From an uncultured Clostridia bacterium (GTDB lineage Bacteria; Bacillota; Clostridia; Christensenellales; Christensenellaceae), in NCBI GenBank assembly GCA_944347775.1, contig CALVMT010000064.1:1-64000 (forward strand): DNA of 64,000 nt. Reading direction: 5' to 3'. Shown piece after piece: positions 1 to 7,702 of the stretch. The number at the start of each line of letters is the position of its first letter. The stretch's first letter is position 1. Both the position numbers and the translations under genes were made by a program. The notes beneath the pieces were generated by a model. That model saw only the letters and a program-made list of their open reading frames with translations, was not told the origin of the DNA and did no database searches.

Positions 1-7
1 ACAATTT

Positions 8-123
<116 letters not shown>

Positions 124-130
124 TTAATAT

Positions 131-206
131 TCCTCCTTAGCTCAGTTGGTAGAGCGTTCGGCTGTTAACCGAAATGTCGTTGGTTCGAGTCCAACAGGGG
201 GAGCCA
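131..206 (+). tRNA. tRNA-Asn (anticodon GTT)
   Basis: A full cloverleaf can be read. The acceptor strands TCCTCCT and AGGGGGA pair with one G-T, the D-arm contains AGCTCAGTTGGTAGAGC, the anticodon loop CTGTTAA carries GTT, and the T-arm has GGTTCGAGTCC. The discriminator G is followed by an encoded CCA ending at 206. It sits 8 bases after the 5S rRNA and is probably co-transcribed with it. Confidence 0.97.
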
Positions 207-209
207 TAG

Positions 210-239
210 CGAAGCAAATTTTATTTTGCTTCGTTTTTT
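210..239 (+). terminator. Intrinsic terminator of the rRNA/tRNA-Asn transcript
   Basis: CGAAGCAAA (210-218) pairs with TTTGCTTCG (225-233), followed by a run of six T. It lies 3 bases after the tRNA CCA end. Confidence 0.9.
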
Positions 240-581
240 ATTATAAAGATTTTTTGAATAATTAACTTATAAGTTTCTGACGGTTTGATGATATATAAAG
301 TTTGTTTAAATAATAAGTAAAAGTGCTATACGAACTGTATCTACTTTTTACATATGAAAACAAGACGAAATTATTGTTTTGTATATATAGTTGATTTTGA
401 TAAAATTTCAAAGTTTGAAGTAAGTATAAGTAAGTTCTTTGCATAATGATAGTCTGTTTTTGTAAAATGTGAACAAAATTGAAATTTCCCCGTCTTTTTA
501 TGAGATCTTGTATCTTATGTGTTATAATTAGTTTCCAAGACTAATGTCAAATTAAGTTTGTTTGACTTGGAGGGTTGAATC
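240..581. other. AT-rich intergenic region with an extended -10 promoter
   Basis: This 340-base gap is very AT-rich and holds no convincing gene on either strand. The only clear signal is an extended -10 box (TG-T-TATAAT, hexamer 523-528) about 60 bases before the next gene. No good -35 hexamer is present at the usual spacing, which is common for extended -10 promoters. Confidence 0.5.
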
Positions 582-599
582 CTGAAAACAATACGTGAT

Positions 600-1817
600 A
601 TGCGATGCGTGTTAAGAGGGCTTTCCCGTAACGAGTTAGTACTGTTGATATTAACCGCATCGATTTTTTTGGGTATTTATGTTGAAATTGCGGCAATTCT
701 TTTACTGCCTATATATATATTGGTGACTAAACAAGGATTTATTTTAATTCGCCGTAAGGCGGATATGCTTTTCTTGTTATCTTTTTGGCTGTTGTCCATG
801 GTGGTGACTATTGTACAGGGGGGCACTTATCTGGATATTCTGATTGGTGTTTTCATGATATTTGCCATAATTACAATAATTTTTGTGACTTACACCATGA
901 CCCAGCGTATTTTTAGAGTAATTATTTCGTTTACCTGCATGATGAGTGTTTATTGCTTTGCCGTTGCTTTGATTCAGCGAGCGCTCGGGATGACATGGGT
1001 TTGGGGAAAACGCTATTCTTCGGTTTTTTCTAATCCGAATTATTATGCTTTTTATATTTCTTTGGTCGTACTTTTTTGTATTTATAATATGGCAAAGAGT
1101 ATATATTGGCACAGTAGGCTTATCTATTTTTTATTGATTCCGCTTAATTTTGTTGCTCTATATTTGACAAAATGCAGAACGACATTTGTTGTTCTTTTAT
1201 TGGTTTGCCCGATTATGTTAGCCTTTTTCCGAAAAAAATTGTGGCTGTTAACTTACTTTTTATTATTAGTCGTCGGTGCCGGAATATTGATTATTTTTAA
1301 GGGGAAAATTCCTTTATTGCCTCGTGTTGACCAGATTGGTATTGATTTTGTCAAACGCATGGATATTTGGAAAGGTGCGTTGTGCAGTATTGCAGATGCA
1401 CCGTTTTTTGGCAGGGGTTATAACAGCTATGTTCGGATTCACCAGTTGTATGGTACATTTACTGCAGATCATTCGCATAATTTAATTTTAGAACTGTTTA
1501 TGGATTTTGGTATTATCGGAGCATTGATTCTTTTTGCTTACTTTTTCATTAATGTCAAAAAAATTGTTTATTTACATCGCCGTAACCAGTGCCACACACG
1601 CTATGCATTAACAATTTCGGTACTGGCATGTATTTTTTTGCATGGTCTATTTGATATTACGATGTTATGGCCGCAAACTTCGCTTTTGCTGATTTATATT
1701 CTTGGATTTAGTACAGATTATGATAAGGTATATATTTTTAGCCCGGATCGAAAGCATCCTATTGTTTTAATTCGTAGTTTTCGAAAATCAGCATCTAAAG
1801 AAGAAATTGAATCTTGA
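600..1817 (+). CDS. O-antigen ligase-like polytopic membrane protein
   Basis: A 405-residue, highly hydrophobic protein with about ten membrane segments. It has the pattern of the Wzy_C/O-antigen ligase family: an R-x-x-x-W block (RMDIWKGAL) followed by FFGRGYNSY and then HSHNLILELFMDFG, near residues 260-300. Members join or polymerise lipid-linked glycans at the outer face of the membrane; the substrate here cannot be told. The ATG at 600 has no well-placed ribosome binding site. GGAGGG at 569-574 fits an in-frame CTG at 582 better, adding six residues (MKTIRD). The frame is closed by TGA at 576. The gene stands alone between the rRNA operon and eno, with its own terminator. Confidence 0.78.
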   Translation: MRCVLRGLSRNELVLLILTASIFLGIYVEIAAILLLPIYILVTKQGFILIRRKADMLFLLSFWLLSMVVTIVQGGTYLDILIGVFMIFAIITIIFVTYTMTQRIFRVIISFTCMMSVYCFAVALIQRALGMTWVWGKRYSSVFSNPNYYAFYISLVVLFCIYNMAKSIYWHSRLIYFLLIPLNFVALYLTKCRTTFVVLLLVCPIMLAFFRKKLWLLTYFLLLVVGAGILIIFKGKIPLLPRVDQIGIDFVKRMDIWKGALCSIADAPFFGRGYNSYVRIHQLYGTFTADHSHNLILELFMDFGIIGALILFAYFFINVKKIVYLHRRNQCHTRYALTISVLACIFLHGLFDITMLWPQTSLLLIYILGFSTDYDKVYIFSPDRKHPIVLIRSFRKSASKEEIES

Positions 1818-1820
1818 TTA

Positions 1821-1844
1821 AAAGAGCGTTATCGCTCTTTTTTT
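1821..1844 (+). terminator. Intrinsic terminator after the O-antigen ligase-like gene
   Basis: AAAGAGCG (1821-1828) and CGCTCTTT (1833-1840) form an 8-bp stem with a TTAT loop, followed by four more T. Confidence 0.85.
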
Positions 1845-1931
1845 GTTTGGAAAAGAATAGGAATGAAAATAACAAATTTGCTGATACTATACTTACAGAA
1901 TTTTAGTAGAGAAAAGAAAGGAATAACGTAA

Positions 1932-3227
1932 ATGAAAGCAACTGTAATCAAACAAATAACAGGCAGAGAGATTATTGATTCCCGTGGGAATCCTACAATA
2001 GAGGCTGAAGTTATTTTGCAAAATGGTGTAATTGGACGAGCTGCTGTGCCAAGTGGCGCATCCACAGGCAAATTTGAGGCCGTAGAGTTGCGGGACGGCG
2101 ATTCTAAGCGTTTTTTTGGCAAAGGCGTATGTAAAGCGGTAGGGAATATCAATACCGTAATTCAAGAAGCACTTTTAGGATTAGATCCAACTCAGGTTTA
2201 TCAAGTTGACCGTTTACTTTGCGAATTGGATGGAACGCCGGATAAATCTGCTTTAGGAGCAAACGCCATATTGGCTGTTTCTTTAGCTTCAGCAAGGGCT
2301 GGCGCAAATGCATTAAATTTACCTCTTTATCAATTTTTGGGTGGTGTATCGGCAAATGTTTTGCCTGTTCCCATGATGAATATTCTAAATGGTGGAGCAC
2401 ACGCAGCTAATACAATAGATATACAGGAATTTATGATTATGCCTGTTGGAGCAGAGAGTTTTTCGCAGGCATTGCGCGAGTGTATAGAAGTTTACCATGT
2501 TCTTGCCGAACTGTTAAAAAAACGTGGATTGACGACTTCGGTTGGCGATGAAGGAGGATTTGCGCCTGATTTACCGGGAGAAACACAGGCAATTGAATGT
2601 ATTATTAATGCAATACAAAAAGCAGGATATACACCGGGAAAAGATTTTCTATTGGCAATAGATGCGGCGGCGAGCGAATGGAAAACAGAGCTGCCTGGTC
2701 AGTATCAGCTGCCCAAAAGCGGCAGAATTTTTTCATCCGCGCAACTTATTGAGCATTGGGAAAAATTATGTACATCTTATCCAATCTGTTCGATTGAAGA
2801 TGCATTGGATGAGGAAGATTGGAATGGATGGAAGCAATTAACCGAGCGTCTTGGTAAGCGAATTCAACTTGTGGGAGACGATTTGTTTGTGACAAATACA
2901 CAACGTTTAAAAAAGGGAATAACGCAAAAATGTGGCAATTCTATTTTGATTAAACTTAATCAAATCGGGACGTTATCTCAAACGATGGAAGCAATTAAAC
3001 TGGCACATCAGGCCGGCTATACGGCGATAGTCTCCCATCGATCCGGAGAAACCGAAGATACCAGCATTGCCGATCTTGCTGTTGCACTTAATACAGCGCA
3101 AATTAAAACAGGAGCGCCCAGCCGCAGCGAGAGAGTGGCAAAATATAATCAATTGTTAAGAATTGAAGATATGCTGGGAAAAAACGGTCGTTATCCGGGA
3201 GAAAATGCATTATACCGTCCTATTTAA
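1932..3227 (+). CDS. eno: Enolase (phosphopyruvate hydratase)
   Basis: This 431-residue cytoplasmic glycolytic enzyme interconverts 2-phosphoglycerate and phosphoenolpyruvate. Family signatures are clear: the N-terminal [43 protein letters not shown], the metal-site region [11 protein letters not shown], the catalytic lysine segment [10 protein letters not shown] and the signature [17 protein letters not shown] near residue 370. Length is normal for the family. AAAGAAAGGA lies about 10 bases before the ATG. It is monocistronic here, not in a gap-pgk-tpi-gpm cluster as in many Firmicutes. Confidence 0.98.
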   Translation: MKATVIKQITGREIIDSRGNPTIEAEVILQNGVIGRAAVPSGASTGKFEAVELRDGDSKRFFGKGVCKAVGNINTVIQEALLGLDPTQVYQVDRLLCELDGTPDKSALGANAILAVSLASARAGANALNLPLYQFLGGVSANVLPVPMMNILNGGAHAANTIDIQEFMIMPVGAESFSQALRECIEVYHVLAELLKKRGLTTSVGDEGGFAPDLPGETQAIECIINAIQKAGYTPGKDFLLAIDAAASEWKTELPGQYQLPKSGRIFSSAQLIEHWEKLCTSYPICSIEDALDEEDWNGWKQLTERLGKRIQLVGDDLFVTNTQRLKKGITQKCGNSILIKLNQIGTLSQTMEAIKLAHQAGYTAIVSHRSGETEDTSIADLAVALNTAQIKTGAPSRSERVAKYNQLLRIEDMLGKNGRYPGENALYRPI

Positions 3228-3258
3228 ATTGTTATTGTAAATATTATATAAAAATTCT

Positions 3259-3294
3259 AACACAAAAACGGCTGTATAAGCCGTTTTATGTGTT
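3259..3294 (+). terminator. Hairpin terminator after eno
   Basis: AACACA plus AAAACGGCT pairs with AGCCGTTTT plus TGTGTT around a short loop, giving a long hairpin 30 bases after the eno stop. Its 3' edge (TGTGTTATAAT, hexamer 3294-3299) also reads as an extended -10 box for the next gene, so the two signals overlap. Confidence 0.7.
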
Positions 3295-3319
3295 ATAATG
3301 AAAACAGGAGATGATCAAT

Positions 3320-3865
3320 ATGCAGGGAAATAATCAAATGGTTGAACTGAGAAGTTATATTCCGGGCATTGCGGTTGAACTGCGTTATGCAACACAAAAT
3401 AATTTTACCGGACGTGTAATTTATGATTTTACGGAGGCATGGTTAAGAAAAGGGACTGCAGATAAACTGAAAAAAGTTCAGCAATCGCTTGTAGAACAAA
3501 GGCTTGGTTTAAAAGTATGGGATGCTTTCCGTCCAATTGCGGCGCAGTTTATCTTATGGAATGCAAAACCAGATGCACATTTTGTTGCAGATCCATATCA
3601 TGGATATTCTAATCATAGTCGCGGGAACGCCGTCGATCTTACCTTGATTGATATAGAAGGAAACGAGTTGGAAATGCCTACAGAATTTGATCATTTTAGC
3701 GAGGCTGCTTCGAGGCATTATGAAAAAATTGGTGAAAAAGCAAAGACCAATGCATTATTACTGCAAAATTTAATGGAATATTATGGATTTTCTCCAGACC
3801 CGCATGAGTGGTGGCATTATAATGATATCGATTCTTATGAGGTTTATAGAGAAAAATTGAAATAA
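3320..3865 (+). CDS. D-alanyl-D-alanine dipeptidase (VanX/DdpX family, peptidase M15D)
   Basis: A 181-residue protein with both M15D zinc motifs: SxHxxGxAxD as SNHSRGNAVD (near residue 96) and ExxH as EWWH near the C-terminus. The N-terminal VELRYATQNNFTGRVIY is typical of VanX-like enzymes, which hydrolyse D-Ala-D-Ala. An ATG at 3311 touches AGGAG (3306-3310). The second in-frame ATG at 3320 is 9 bases from it and is chosen. No vanH, vanA-type ligase or vanRS lies nearby, so a housekeeping or recycling role is more likely than glycopeptide resistance. No signal peptide is seen, so it is probably cytoplasmic. An overlapping extended -10 at 3294-3299 suggests a very short leader. Confidence 0.88.
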   Translation: MQGNNQMVELRSYIPGIAVELRYATQNNFTGRVIYDFTEAWLRKGTADKLKKVQQSLVEQRLGLKVWDAFRPIAAQFILWNAKPDAHFVADPYHGYSNHSRGNAVDLTLIDIEGNELEMPTEFDHFSEAASRHYEKIGEKAKTNALLLQNLMEYYGFSPDPHEWWHYNDIDSYEVYREKLK

Positions 3866-3887
3866 ATTGAAGAGAGGAGAAAACAAA

Positions 3888-4409
3888 ATGGATGTAATTT
3901 TTGAAAATATTAAGACGAGGAGAAGTGTGCGGGAATTTACCCAACAGGAAATCCGAAAAGAGGATTTGAAAAAGATTGTTGAAGCAGGGACATGGGCACC
4001 GACTGCCAGAAATCAACAGACTTTTCGCTTTACGGTAATTTCTTCTCGTGAAGAAATTCAAAAATTGGCGCATATTTTAGGGGAGGAGTTAGGCAATTCC
4101 AATTATAATTTTTATTGCCCTGCTGCGTTAGTCTTAGTATCTAATGAGAAAGATGCAGGAACAAATCCGGTGGCCGATGTTGCCTGTGCAATGCAAAATA
4201 TGTTTTTACAGGCGCATGCAATGGGAATTGGCTCTGTATGGATTAACCAGTTTAAAGACCTTTGCGATCGCCCTGCGGTCCGAACTAAATTAGATGAATA
4301 TGGTATTCCGCAACATCAGGTGGTTTGGGGTGCGTGTGCGCTGGGGTATGCTGTGCAAAAAGTGGTCGAGGCGCCGGAGCGTCGGGCAGTTGTTCGTTTT
4401 ATTGACTAA
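3888..4409 (+). CDS. Nitroreductase-family flavoprotein
   Basis: A 173-residue FMN-binding oxidoreductase. The N-terminal IKTRRSVREF is the standard FMN-phosphate motif, and the later AMQNMFLQAHAMGIGSVWI and VVWGACALGYA blocks fit the nitroreductase fold. AGAGAGGAG precedes the ATG at 3888 by about 8 bases, which is preferred over an ATG 21 bases upstream. It follows the VanX-like gene by 22 bases and is probably co-transcribed. Substrates in this family cannot be predicted from sequence; NAD(P)H-dependent reduction of quinones or nitro compounds is usual. Confidence 0.88.
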   Translation: MDVIFENIKTRRSVREFTQQEIRKEDLKKIVEAGTWAPTARNQQTFRFTVISSREEIQKLAHILGEELGNSNYNFYCPAALVLVSNEKDAGTNPVADVACAMQNMFLQAHAMGIGSVWINQFKDLCDRPAVRTKLDEYGIPQHQVVWGACALGYAVQKVVEAPERRAVVRFID

Positions 4410-4414
4410 GAGTG

Positions 4415-4600
4415 TGTTGCATTTATGCCGCGGGTTATTAGAATTTTAGAAAACAATGCTAAAAATAGCCGGGACACATTATTTTAAACAGCAGAGTATT
4501 CTGTTTATCTCAGAGGTTAATCTGACCGCATTGGTCATTGGCGGCGATGTTGGGTTACAGAATTCTAAAAGTCAAATCGTTTTTGATTTGCCTATAATCT
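4415..4600 (+). other. Structured intergenic stretch, possible non-coding RNA
   Basis: The gap between the nitroreductase and the convergent dehydrogenase has no ORF but many short self-complementary elements. ATGCCGC (about 4424) can pair with GCGGC-AT (about 4541), and TTTTAGAA (about 4444) with TTCTAAAA (about 4562). Local hairpins are CAGA/TCTG, GACC/GGTC and CAAATC/GATTTG. A weak promoter (TTGACT near 4403, TATGCC 16 bases later) would start transcription near 4437. A small RNA is possible, but I recognise no known family. Confidence 0.25.
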
Positions 4601-4619
4601 GCATGGATTTAAAATTTAT

Positions 4620-4660
4620 AATATAAATAGGGGAGCTTTTTTCGGGCCCGCCCTATTTTA
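4620..4660 (-). terminator. Inverted repeat, likely transcription end of the dehydrogenase gene
   Basis: AAATAGGG (4625-4632) and CCCTATTT (4651-4658) form an 8-bp stem enclosing a GC-rich CGGGCCCG palindrome. It lies about 40 bases beyond the stop of the minus-strand dehydrogenase. The U-tract is weak on both strands. Confidence 0.5.
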
Positions 4661-4700
4661 TTATAGAAAATAAAAACATGACATATTGTAATGGTTAAAA

Positions 4701-5663
4701 TTAGTGCTTTCGATAACCGGTTTGCCGATCGACAATGTTTTGATAGTCACCTTTTCCAAGATAAGCGCGCAGATTGTTGAGGCAGATCTCAAAAATAATT
4801 CGTCTTGCAATGGGTGAATCCATTCCTCCTGAAATGTGAGGAGTAATATATGCATTAGATAATTTCCACAGCGGGTGATTTTCAGGCAATGGCTCAGGCT
4901 CGGTTACATCAAGCCCTGCGGCCATCAAATGACCGGAAGCAAGGTGATGATATAAAGCGTCGGAATCAACTGCTGAGCCACGTCCGACATTGAGTAGAAC
5001 TGCGCCTTGTTTAAAGAGCGACAGACGCTCTTCATTGATCAAATGCGTTGTTTGCAATGTTCCAGGAAGACTTAACGCAATGACATCTGCATTCGGCAAT
5101 AGAGAATCCAGATCATCAATCAAATGTAGCTCATCGAAACAACTTTCCGGTTGCAGGTTAGTGCGGCGTATGCCGATGGTATAAGCCCCCATTGCTTTTA
5201 CGCGTTTGGCAAATTCAGTGCCGATATTTCCCGCGCCGACGATGAGAATGCGAGAACCATAGACCGATGGGCGCCCAAGAGAAAGCTTTTTCCAGCAATT
5301 TTTCATTTGCTGTTTGCGATAGGAAGCAAAATGATTATAAATGTATAACAGCATTCCAGTCATCCATTCGCTAATAATGATGCCGTAAGCACCGGTTGCA
5401 TTGGTCAGGATGGTATGCTCAGGCAATACACCTGGTTCGCAAAAATCGGTAGATCCCGCGCTGTTAAGAGCTAATAGGCCTAGATGGTTATTTTGATGAA
5501 GAAAAGAGACAGGCGGATTGCCGAGAATAATATCAGCCCATAGGACATCCTGCTGAGTAATCTCAGATGCGGGAATTGTTTTAATTTCGCTGCCGGGTGC
5601 AGCCTGTTCAAAAAGAGAATGCTGTTCCGGTGTTATGGAAAAGGTGACGAGAATATGATGCAT
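4701..5663 (-). CDS. D-2-hydroxyacid dehydrogenase (NAD-binding)
   Basis: A 320-residue member of the D-isomer-specific 2-hydroxyacid dehydrogenases. The Rossmann motif GAGNIGTEF is near residue 145. The catalytic triad is in place: Arg in LNVGRGSAVD, Glu in DVTEPEPLPENHPLW, His in ITPHISGG. The N-terminal substrate domain is too divergent to name the substrate; related proteins act on glyoxylate, hydroxypyruvate or 2-oxoacids. It lacks the ACT domain of the SerA at 46-47 kb, so it is not a second PHGDH. GGAGG about 12 bases before the ATG supports the start. It appears monocistronic, because the upstream darA has its own terminator. Confidence 0.9.
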   Translation of the reverse strand: MHHILVTFSITPEQHSLFEQAAPGSEIKTIPASEITQQDVLWADIILGNPPVSFLHQNNHLGLLALNSAGSTDFCEPGVLPEHTILTNATGAYGIIISEWMTGMLLYIYNHFASYRKQQMKNCWKKLSLGRPSVYGSRILIVGAGNIGTEFAKRVKAMGAYTIGIRRTNLQPESCFDELHLIDDLDSLLPNADVIALSLPGTLQTTHLINEERLSLFKQGAVLLNVGRGSAVDSDALYHHLASGHLMAAGLDVTEPEPLPENHPLWKLSNAYITPHISGGMDSPIARRIIFEICLNNLRAYLGKGDYQNIVDRQTGYRKH

Positions 5664-5713
5664 TTAGCTGTTACCTCCAATAAAAATAATTAATCCAAGC
5701 AGGCTATTCATGT

Positions 5714-5748
5714 GAATAAAAAACAGAGCGATAAAACGCCCTGTTTTC
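5714..5748 (-). terminator. Intrinsic terminator of darA
   Basis: On the minus strand AAAACAGGGCG pairs with CGCTCTGTTTT (5737-5747 with 5720-5730, one G-T) and is followed by further T residues. Confidence 0.82.
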
Positions 5749-5759
5749 ATTTGAAAAAA

Positions 5760-6089
5760 TTAATATTTATGGAACTGCGCTACATCCATAACAAATACCG
5801 TAGCACCACCAACCGTTACTTCTACGGGGTAAGGCGTATACATGCCCATAGCACCCATTGCAGGGGAAGGGAACACCTCAATCTGTTTACGACTGATGCA
5901 AACCTTTTTAATTACTGCTAAAGCGGGTTCCAATTTATCATCATCGACGCCGAGCAATAAAGTTGTATTGCCGGAGCGCAAGAAACCACCGGTAGAAGCC
6001 AATTTCGTAACGCTGAAATGCTCATTCATCAAAGAGGAGATAAGGTTGGAAGCGTCTTCATCCTGAACTATGGCAATGATGAGTTTCAT
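5760..6089 (-). CDS. darA: Cyclic-di-AMP receptor protein DarA (PII-like, DUF970)
   Basis: A 109-residue PII-like signalling protein, known as DarA, PstA or YaaQ. Family features are the N-terminal MKLIIAIVQDEDA, the ligand-loop sequence STGGFLRSGNTTLLLGVDDDK and the C-terminal VGGATVFVMDV. These proteins form trimers that bind c-di-AMP; their effector targets remain poorly known. AGGAGGG lies 7 bases before the ATG at 6089, which is preferred over an upstream ATG at 6122 with no ribosome binding site. A good promoter (TTGACG, 18 bases, TATAAT) precedes it. In Bacillus the gene sits near tmk and holB; here it is isolated. Confidence 0.93.
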   Translation of the reverse strand: MKLIIAIVQDEDASNLISSLMNEHFSVTKLASTGGFLRSGNTTLLLGVDDDKLEPALAVIKKVCISRKQIEVFPSPAMGAMGMYTPYPVEVTVGGATVFVMDVAQFHKY

Positions 6090-6133
6090 AAAAATACCCT
6101 CCTGTTTTATGGTTTGAACCACATCTTTTATTT

Positions 6134-6163
6134 ATTATAGCTTTAACAAGATAAATTCGTCAA
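6134..6163 (-). promoter_or_regulatory. Sigma-A-type promoter of darA
   Basis: Read on the minus strand: -35 TTGACG (6158-6163), 18-base spacer, -10 TATAAT (6134-6139). Confidence 0.75.
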
Positions 6164-6251
6164 TACTCTTTTCCTACCTGCATTAAATTATTCATAGTAT
6201 ATTCAACTTTAAAAAAAAATGTTATGATAGGAAAAAACAATGAGGTGAGAG

Positions 6252-6743
6252 ATGCAAAAGGTTGCAAAATTTGAAAAAGTAAGTAAATTCCAATTTCTAT
6301 CCGATACATGCCAACTCAACCTATCGGCAGAGTATGAGCAAATTCGTTTGCCACAAAGGGCTACGGTTGGCTCTGCTGGATATGATTTTTATATTCCGAT
6401 GGATGTAACGCTTGAAGTAGGACAGGAAATTACGATTCCGACGGGTATCCGGGTTAGAATGGAGGAAGGATGGGTGTTGATGTGCTGTCCTAGAAGTGGT
6501 TTGGGTTTTAAATTCCGTTTACAGTTAAATAATACTGTAGGAATCATTGATAGCGATTATTATTATGCACAAAATGAGGGGCATATTATGGCCAGATTAA
6601 CAAACGATTCCAAAACGGGAAAAGTTTTGGAATTAAAGGCGGGTCAGGCATTTATGCAGGGAATATTTCTTCCTTACGGAATTACGACTGATGATGTAGT
6701 GGAATCTAAGCGCCAGGGTGGCTTTGGCAGTACAGGAATGTAA
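6252..6743 (+). CDS. dut: Trimeric dUTPase (dUTP diphosphatase)
   Basis: A 163-residue protein with the five trimeric dUTPase motifs: GSAGYDFY (1), CPRSGLGFK (2), GIIDSDYY (3), FMQGIFLPYG (4) and RQGGFGSTGM (5, the phosphate-binding tail). Motif 3 departs from the usual GVIDxDYRGE by reading DYYYAQNEGHIM, a short insertion near the active site. The catalytic Asp is kept. The enzyme hydrolyses dUTP to dUMP and pyrophosphate, which limits uracil in DNA and supplies dTMP synthesis. GAGGTGAG precedes the ATG. No phage genes are nearby, so there is no support for a prophage origin. Confidence 0.92.
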   Translation: MQKVAKFEKVSKFQFLSDTCQLNLSAEYEQIRLPQRATVGSAGYDFYIPMDVTLEVGQEITIPTGIRVRMEEGWVLMCCPRSGLGFKFRLQLNNTVGIIDSDYYYAQNEGHIMARLTNDSKTGKVLELKAGQAFMQGIFLPYGITTDDVVESKRQGGFGSTGM

Positions 6744-6752
6744 ACAAAAAGG

Positions 6753-6793
6753 GCAGATTTAAAAAATAATTGCTTTTTAAATCTGCTTTTTTT
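6753..6793 (+). terminator. Intrinsic terminator of dut
   Basis: GCAGATTTAAAAA (6753-6765) pairs perfectly with TTTTTAAATCTGC (6774-6786), followed by T residues. Confidence 0.9.
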
Positions 6794-6817
6794 GATGTGC
6801 TTTTGCAGTTACCTTTG

Positions 6818-6964
6818 TTAATTTAAGGGTGAACTTGTTTTTTTTACTTTTTTCTCTTCAATAATTTGTTCTGGTTCTCGGATTGCCGGAGGTGTTGGAA
6901 GAAAACCGGGCAGCCGTATATCCGCTTCAACGGCTTTTATTTTTCTACTTTTCTGTTTGCTCAT
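6818..6964 (-). CDS. Small basic, proline-containing hypothetical protein (48 aa)
   Basis: A short reading frame on the minus strand encodes 48 residues starting MSKQKSRKIK, with a middle section LPGFLPTPPAIREP and ending KKTSSPLN. It is rich in Lys/Arg at both ends, has no membrane segment and no Cys. AAGGAG about 5 bases before the ATG (start at 6964) is a strong ribosome binding site. The frame fills the gap between the dut terminator and the arsR promoter. I do not recognise the family. The strong start signal argues for a real gene, but the length alone would not. Confidence 0.55.
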   Translation of the reverse strand: MSKQKSRKIKAVEADIRLPGFLPTPPAIREPEQIIEEKKVKKTSSPLN

Positions 6965-7053
6965 GGAATCTCCTTTTGATTTAGTTTGATAGTTTTATTA
7001 ATCATAGTATGTTGCATAAAAATTTTTTTAATTTGGAAAATTTTAAAAAATAG

Positions 7054-7104
7054 TAGACAAATAAGAAATATTAGAGTATTATACATATGAACAAATATTC
7101 ATAT
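7054..7104 (+). promoter_or_regulatory. Promoter and ArsR/SmtB-type operator of the metal-efflux operon
   Basis: A -35 TAGACA (7054-7059), 17-base spacer and -10 TATTAT (7077-7082) are followed at once by the inverted repeat ATATGAACAAATATTCATAT (7085-7104). This repeat matches the imperfect operators bound by metal-sensing ArsR/SmtB repressors. Its position over the start of transcription fits autorepression relieved by metal. Confidence 0.8.
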
Positions 7105-7118
7105 AATAGGAGGAACAG

Positions 7119-7475
7119 ATGAGCGACCATGTAGAACTGTGCAGCTATATCCATGCACATGAGGATGTTGTTAAAGCGGTAAGCGAACAAATGCCGGAAG
7201 AAGAATTACTTTATGATTTAGCAGAATTATTTAAAGTTTTTGGCGATTCTACACGGATTAAAATATTATATGCTTTATTTGAAAGCGAATTATGCGTATG
7301 TGACATTGCGCAGTTGCTTGGGATGACACAAAGCGCAATATCTCATCAGCTGCGAGTACTGAAGCAAAATCATTTGGTTAAATATAGACGAGACGGTAAA
7401 ACCGTTTTTTATGCGTTGGCGGATGAGCATGTGAGAAGCATTATTAATCAAGGAATGGAGCATGTGGAGGAATAA
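7119..7475 (+). CDS. ArsR/SmtB-family metal-sensing repressor (CadC-like)
   Basis: A 118-residue winged-helix regulator. The segment ELCVCDIAQLLGMTQSAISH (around residue 55 onward) contains the ELCVCD metal-site motif of the recognition-helix type, followed by the winged hairpin VKYRRDGKTVFYAL. N-terminal Cys and His residues (ELCSYIHAHED) could complete a CadC-like alpha3N site for Cd/Pb/Zn. It is the first gene of a three-gene operon with an HMA protein and a P1B ATPase. An inverted-repeat operator lies just upstream. AGGAGG precedes the ATG. The metal cannot be fixed from sequence, though Cd/Zn/Pb is most likely. Confidence 0.93.
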   Translation: MSDHVELCSYIHAHEDVVKAVSEQMPEEELLYDLAELFKVFGDSTRIKILYALFESELCVCDIAQLLGMTQSAISHQLRVLKQNHLVKYRRDGKTVFYALADEHVRSIINQGMEHVEE

Positions 7476-7479
7476 AGCG

Positions 7480-7698
7480 ATGAGAAAAGAATATTTTGTC
7501 AAGGATTTATGTTGTGCGCATTGTGCGCAAAAAATTCAACGTAAGGTAAGCGAATTAAAAGGAGTGGAATTGGCAAATCTCAACGTCATGAGCCAGCGTT
7601 TAGTTGTTGAGATCTCACAGGGAAATGAAATTGCACTTACTGAACAGATAAAAGAAATTGTTGCTAAAATAGAACCGAAATGTACAGTTGTGGGTTGA
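7480..7698 (+). CDS. Free-standing heavy-metal-associated (HMA) domain protein
   Basis: A 72-residue ferredoxin-like HMA domain with the metal motif C12-A-H-C15 (LCCAHCAQ) instead of the usual GMxCxxC. It starts 4 bases after arsR and ends 4 bases before the ATPase ATG, so it is clearly co-transcribed. The downstream ATPase has no N-terminal HMA domain, so this protein probably supplies that domain in trans. GTGGAGGA lies 6-7 bases before the ATG. It could be a metal chaperone or a split regulatory domain. Confidence 0.88.
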   Translation: MRKEYFVKDLCCAHCAQKIQRKVSELKGVELANLNVMSQRLVVEISQGNEIALTEQIKEIVAKIEPKCTVVG

Positions 7699-7702
7699 AA
7701 AT

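Noticed and set aside
262..444. 60-residue minus-strand ORF near the start of the window
   Set aside because: It lies in very AT-rich DNA, is dominated by Tyr/Asn/Leu codons, has no ribosome binding site and resembles no protein.
3320..3865. VanX-like gene as part of a vancomycin-resistance cluster
   Set aside because: No vanH, vanA/B-type ligase, vanY or two-component genes are present nearby.
6252..6743. dUTPase as a sign of a prophage
   Set aside because: No integrase, capsid, tail or lysis gene occurs in the window, and dut has normal local signals.
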